DNA from: Crocinitomicaceae bacterium
GTDB taxonomy: Bacteria; Bacteroidota; Bacteroidia; Flavobacteriales_D; Crocinitomicaceae
NCBI GenBank assembly: GCA_011522905.1
Contig: WTIB01000078.1
Location: 1-6,843 of the forward strand
Direction of reading: 5' to 3'
DNA: 6,843 nt
The position numbers were made by a program, and so were the translations under genes. The notes under the pieces are model-generated. The model saw only the letters and a list, made by a program, of their open reading frames with translations. It was not told where the DNA came from and did no database searches. Positions 5,758 to 6,843 of the stretch are shown piece after piece. Numbering within the stretch: the first letter of the stretch is position 1; the number at the start of each line of letters is the position of its first letter.

Positions 5758-6843
5758 AAGATTCCCACATACCTTTATTTACTGGTTCAAAGTCTTTTGG
5801 ATTATTGAATTGTTGTCTATTATTCTTGTTTTAATTGGCTACCAGTATTTGGATAAAAATGGGATGATTTTTCAAAATTCAGAGGCCTTATATCTACTTT
5901 TCCTTTTGCACTTTTTGTATCTTCTTTTTATTAAAAGATTGTATGAACAGACCCAACTATTTGAAAATAGTCCTCAGTTGCTGACAACAGGGAACAAAAG
6001 TTATTTAAAGGTATTCAACCTCAAATTTATTTTTTTAAAGAACATATTTTTCTCTCTAATTATTGCGTTGTCAAATCCTATTTATGGCACGAAGAAAGTT
6101 GATGTAATTTCTAAAGATGGTGAAATTATGATTTGTCTTGACATTTCGAATTCAATGAATGTGAAAGATATAGGAGATGAAAGCCGATTGGAAGTATCAA
6201 AAAGAATTTTAAATGGTATTGTCAATAAATTAGCTGGTCAAAAAGTTGGTATTTGCTTATTTGCGGCAGATGGTTTTGTACAGATTCCACCTACCAGAGA
6301 TTATCAATCAATAAAAGTTTTGTTATCAGATGTGGAAACTACATATTTGAGTAGGCAGGGGACAAATATTGCCGAGGCTTTAAAGCTTGCAATGGGCTCA
6401 TTTTCAAAAGGTAAAGTGCCTAAATCCATTCTTTTGATTACCGATGGGGAAAATCACATGACGGAGAATAAGAGTATTTATGAATTAATAAAAAAGAACA
6501 AGGTATTACTCATTGCAATGGGTATCGGGAGTGAAACTGGCGGTCCAGTACCTGATATTTTAAATAGTACCTTAAAATTTGATCAAAATGGTAAACTTGT
6601 TATTTCAAAACTAAATGTTGAATTCGTACAAAAATTGGCAGATCAATCCAACGGTAAGTTCATGAGAATTGATTCAGCATATCCAAATTTAAGCTCATTA
6701 TTAACAGAAATTAACCTGAGGTCAAAGGGATATTTTCGAACTTTGAAAGTTGAAGTGAAACAATCTTTAGTTGAATATCCCGTATACTTTGGATTTGTAT
6801 TTTTTATGTTATTCTTAATTATACCTGTGCTCATGCTTTTTAC
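5750..6843 (+). CDS. batB: BatB: inner-membrane VWA-domain protein (3' end outside window)
   Basis: The frame opens with the ATG at 5750, overlapping the last 8 nt of batA, and stays open to the window edge (364 residues, no stop), so the gene is cut by the window. Layout: hydrophobic segments at about 17-31, 46-61 and 94-108, a VWA domain (about 117-330) and a start of a C-terminal helix (about 354 onward). The MIDAS is complete: DISNS (Asp131, Ser133, Ser135), Thr205 in QGTNIAEA and Asp232 in LLITDGEN. FAADGFVQIPPTRDY is the BatB version of the usual FAG.AFVQLPLT.DY, and GIGSETGGPVPD is also BatB-like, which separates it from BatA. The segment before the VWA domain (ALSNPIYGTKKVDV) departs from the usual ARPQ.G.K pattern. 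The partner is expected to be BatA, possibly as a hetero-oligomer. TPR-containing BatC and BatD/BatE would be expected downstream. Confidence 0.9.
   Translation, partial: MNKRFPHTFIYWFKVFWIIELLSIILVLIGYQYLDKNGMIFQNSEALYLLFLLHFLYLLFIKRLYEQTQLFENSPQLLTTGNKSYLKVFNLKFIFLKNIFFSLIIALSNPIYGTKKVDVISKDGEIMICLDISNSMNVKDIGDESRLEVSKRILNGIVNKLAGQKVGICLFAADGFVQIPPTRDYQSIKVLLSDVETTYLSRQGTNIAEALKLAMGSFSKGKVPKSILLITDGENHMTENKSIYELIKKNKVLLIAMGIGSETGGPVPDILNSTLKFDQNGKLVISKLNVEFVQKLADQSNGKFMRIDSAYPNLSSLLTEINLRSKGYFRTLKVEVKQSLVEYPVYFGFVFFMLFLIIPVLMLF

Noticed and set aside
6643..6834. Minus-strand open frame of 63 codons near the right edge
   Set aside because: It lies opposite the uninterrupted batB frame and shows no protein features.
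1..6843. CRISPR array, insertion sequence, riboswitch or rRNA
   Set aside because: No regularly spaced repeats, transposase motifs, terminal inverted repeats or recognisable structured leaders were seen.

Overview
The window comes from a low-GC bacterium, almost certainly a member of the Bacteroidota (Flavobacteriia/Cytophagia-like). The reasons are the gene order MoxR ATPase - DUF58 protein - BatD-like membrane protein - BatA - BatB, the near absence of Shine-Dalgarno sequences, and the protein sequences themselves. The assignment rests on gene content and recalled family patterns; no database search was possible.

Layout: (1) positions 3-476 hold the 3' end of a + strand gene for an unrecognised, probably exported, Gly/Ser/Thr-rich beta-type protein. 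(2) Positions 477-625 are a non-coding gap. It contains what looks like the isolated 3' end (T-arm plus acceptor strand) of a tRNA with no matching 5' part nearby, followed directly by a rho-independent terminator on the + strand. (3) Positions 626-1809 hold a two-gene minus-strand operon: a small zinc-ribbon protein followed by a cytoplasmic alpha/beta hydrolase, coupled through an ATGA overlap. (4) Positions 1810-1894 form an 85-bp divergent promoter region. (5) Positions 1895-6843 carry five + strand genes, each overlapping the next by 4 to 14 nt. This is the Bacteroidota 'aerotolerance' (Bat) operon, and batB runs off the right edge.

How the genes fit together: the MoxR AAA+ ATPase and the soluble DUF58 protein act in the cytoplasm. 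The BatD-like protein and the two von Willebrand A (VWA) proteins BatA and BatB sit in the inner membrane, with VWA domains that keep complete metal-ion-dependent adhesion site (MIDAS) residues. MoxR/VWA pairs are generally thought to act as chaperone-like or metal-insertion machines. The Bat system is linked to envelope integrity, stress tolerance and, in some species, oxygen tolerance, but its true substrate is not settled. batC, batD and batE would be expected just beyond the right edge.

I see no clearly new system here. The points most worth a second look are the displaced tRNA 3' end, which may mark the boundary of an integrated element lying to the left, and an A9 run in batA where a one-base slip in either direction gives an immediate stop and would remove the last membrane helix. 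The unbroken chain of overlapping genes (including a TTG start on the DUF58 gene) and the diverged membrane-proximal segment of BatB are lesser points.
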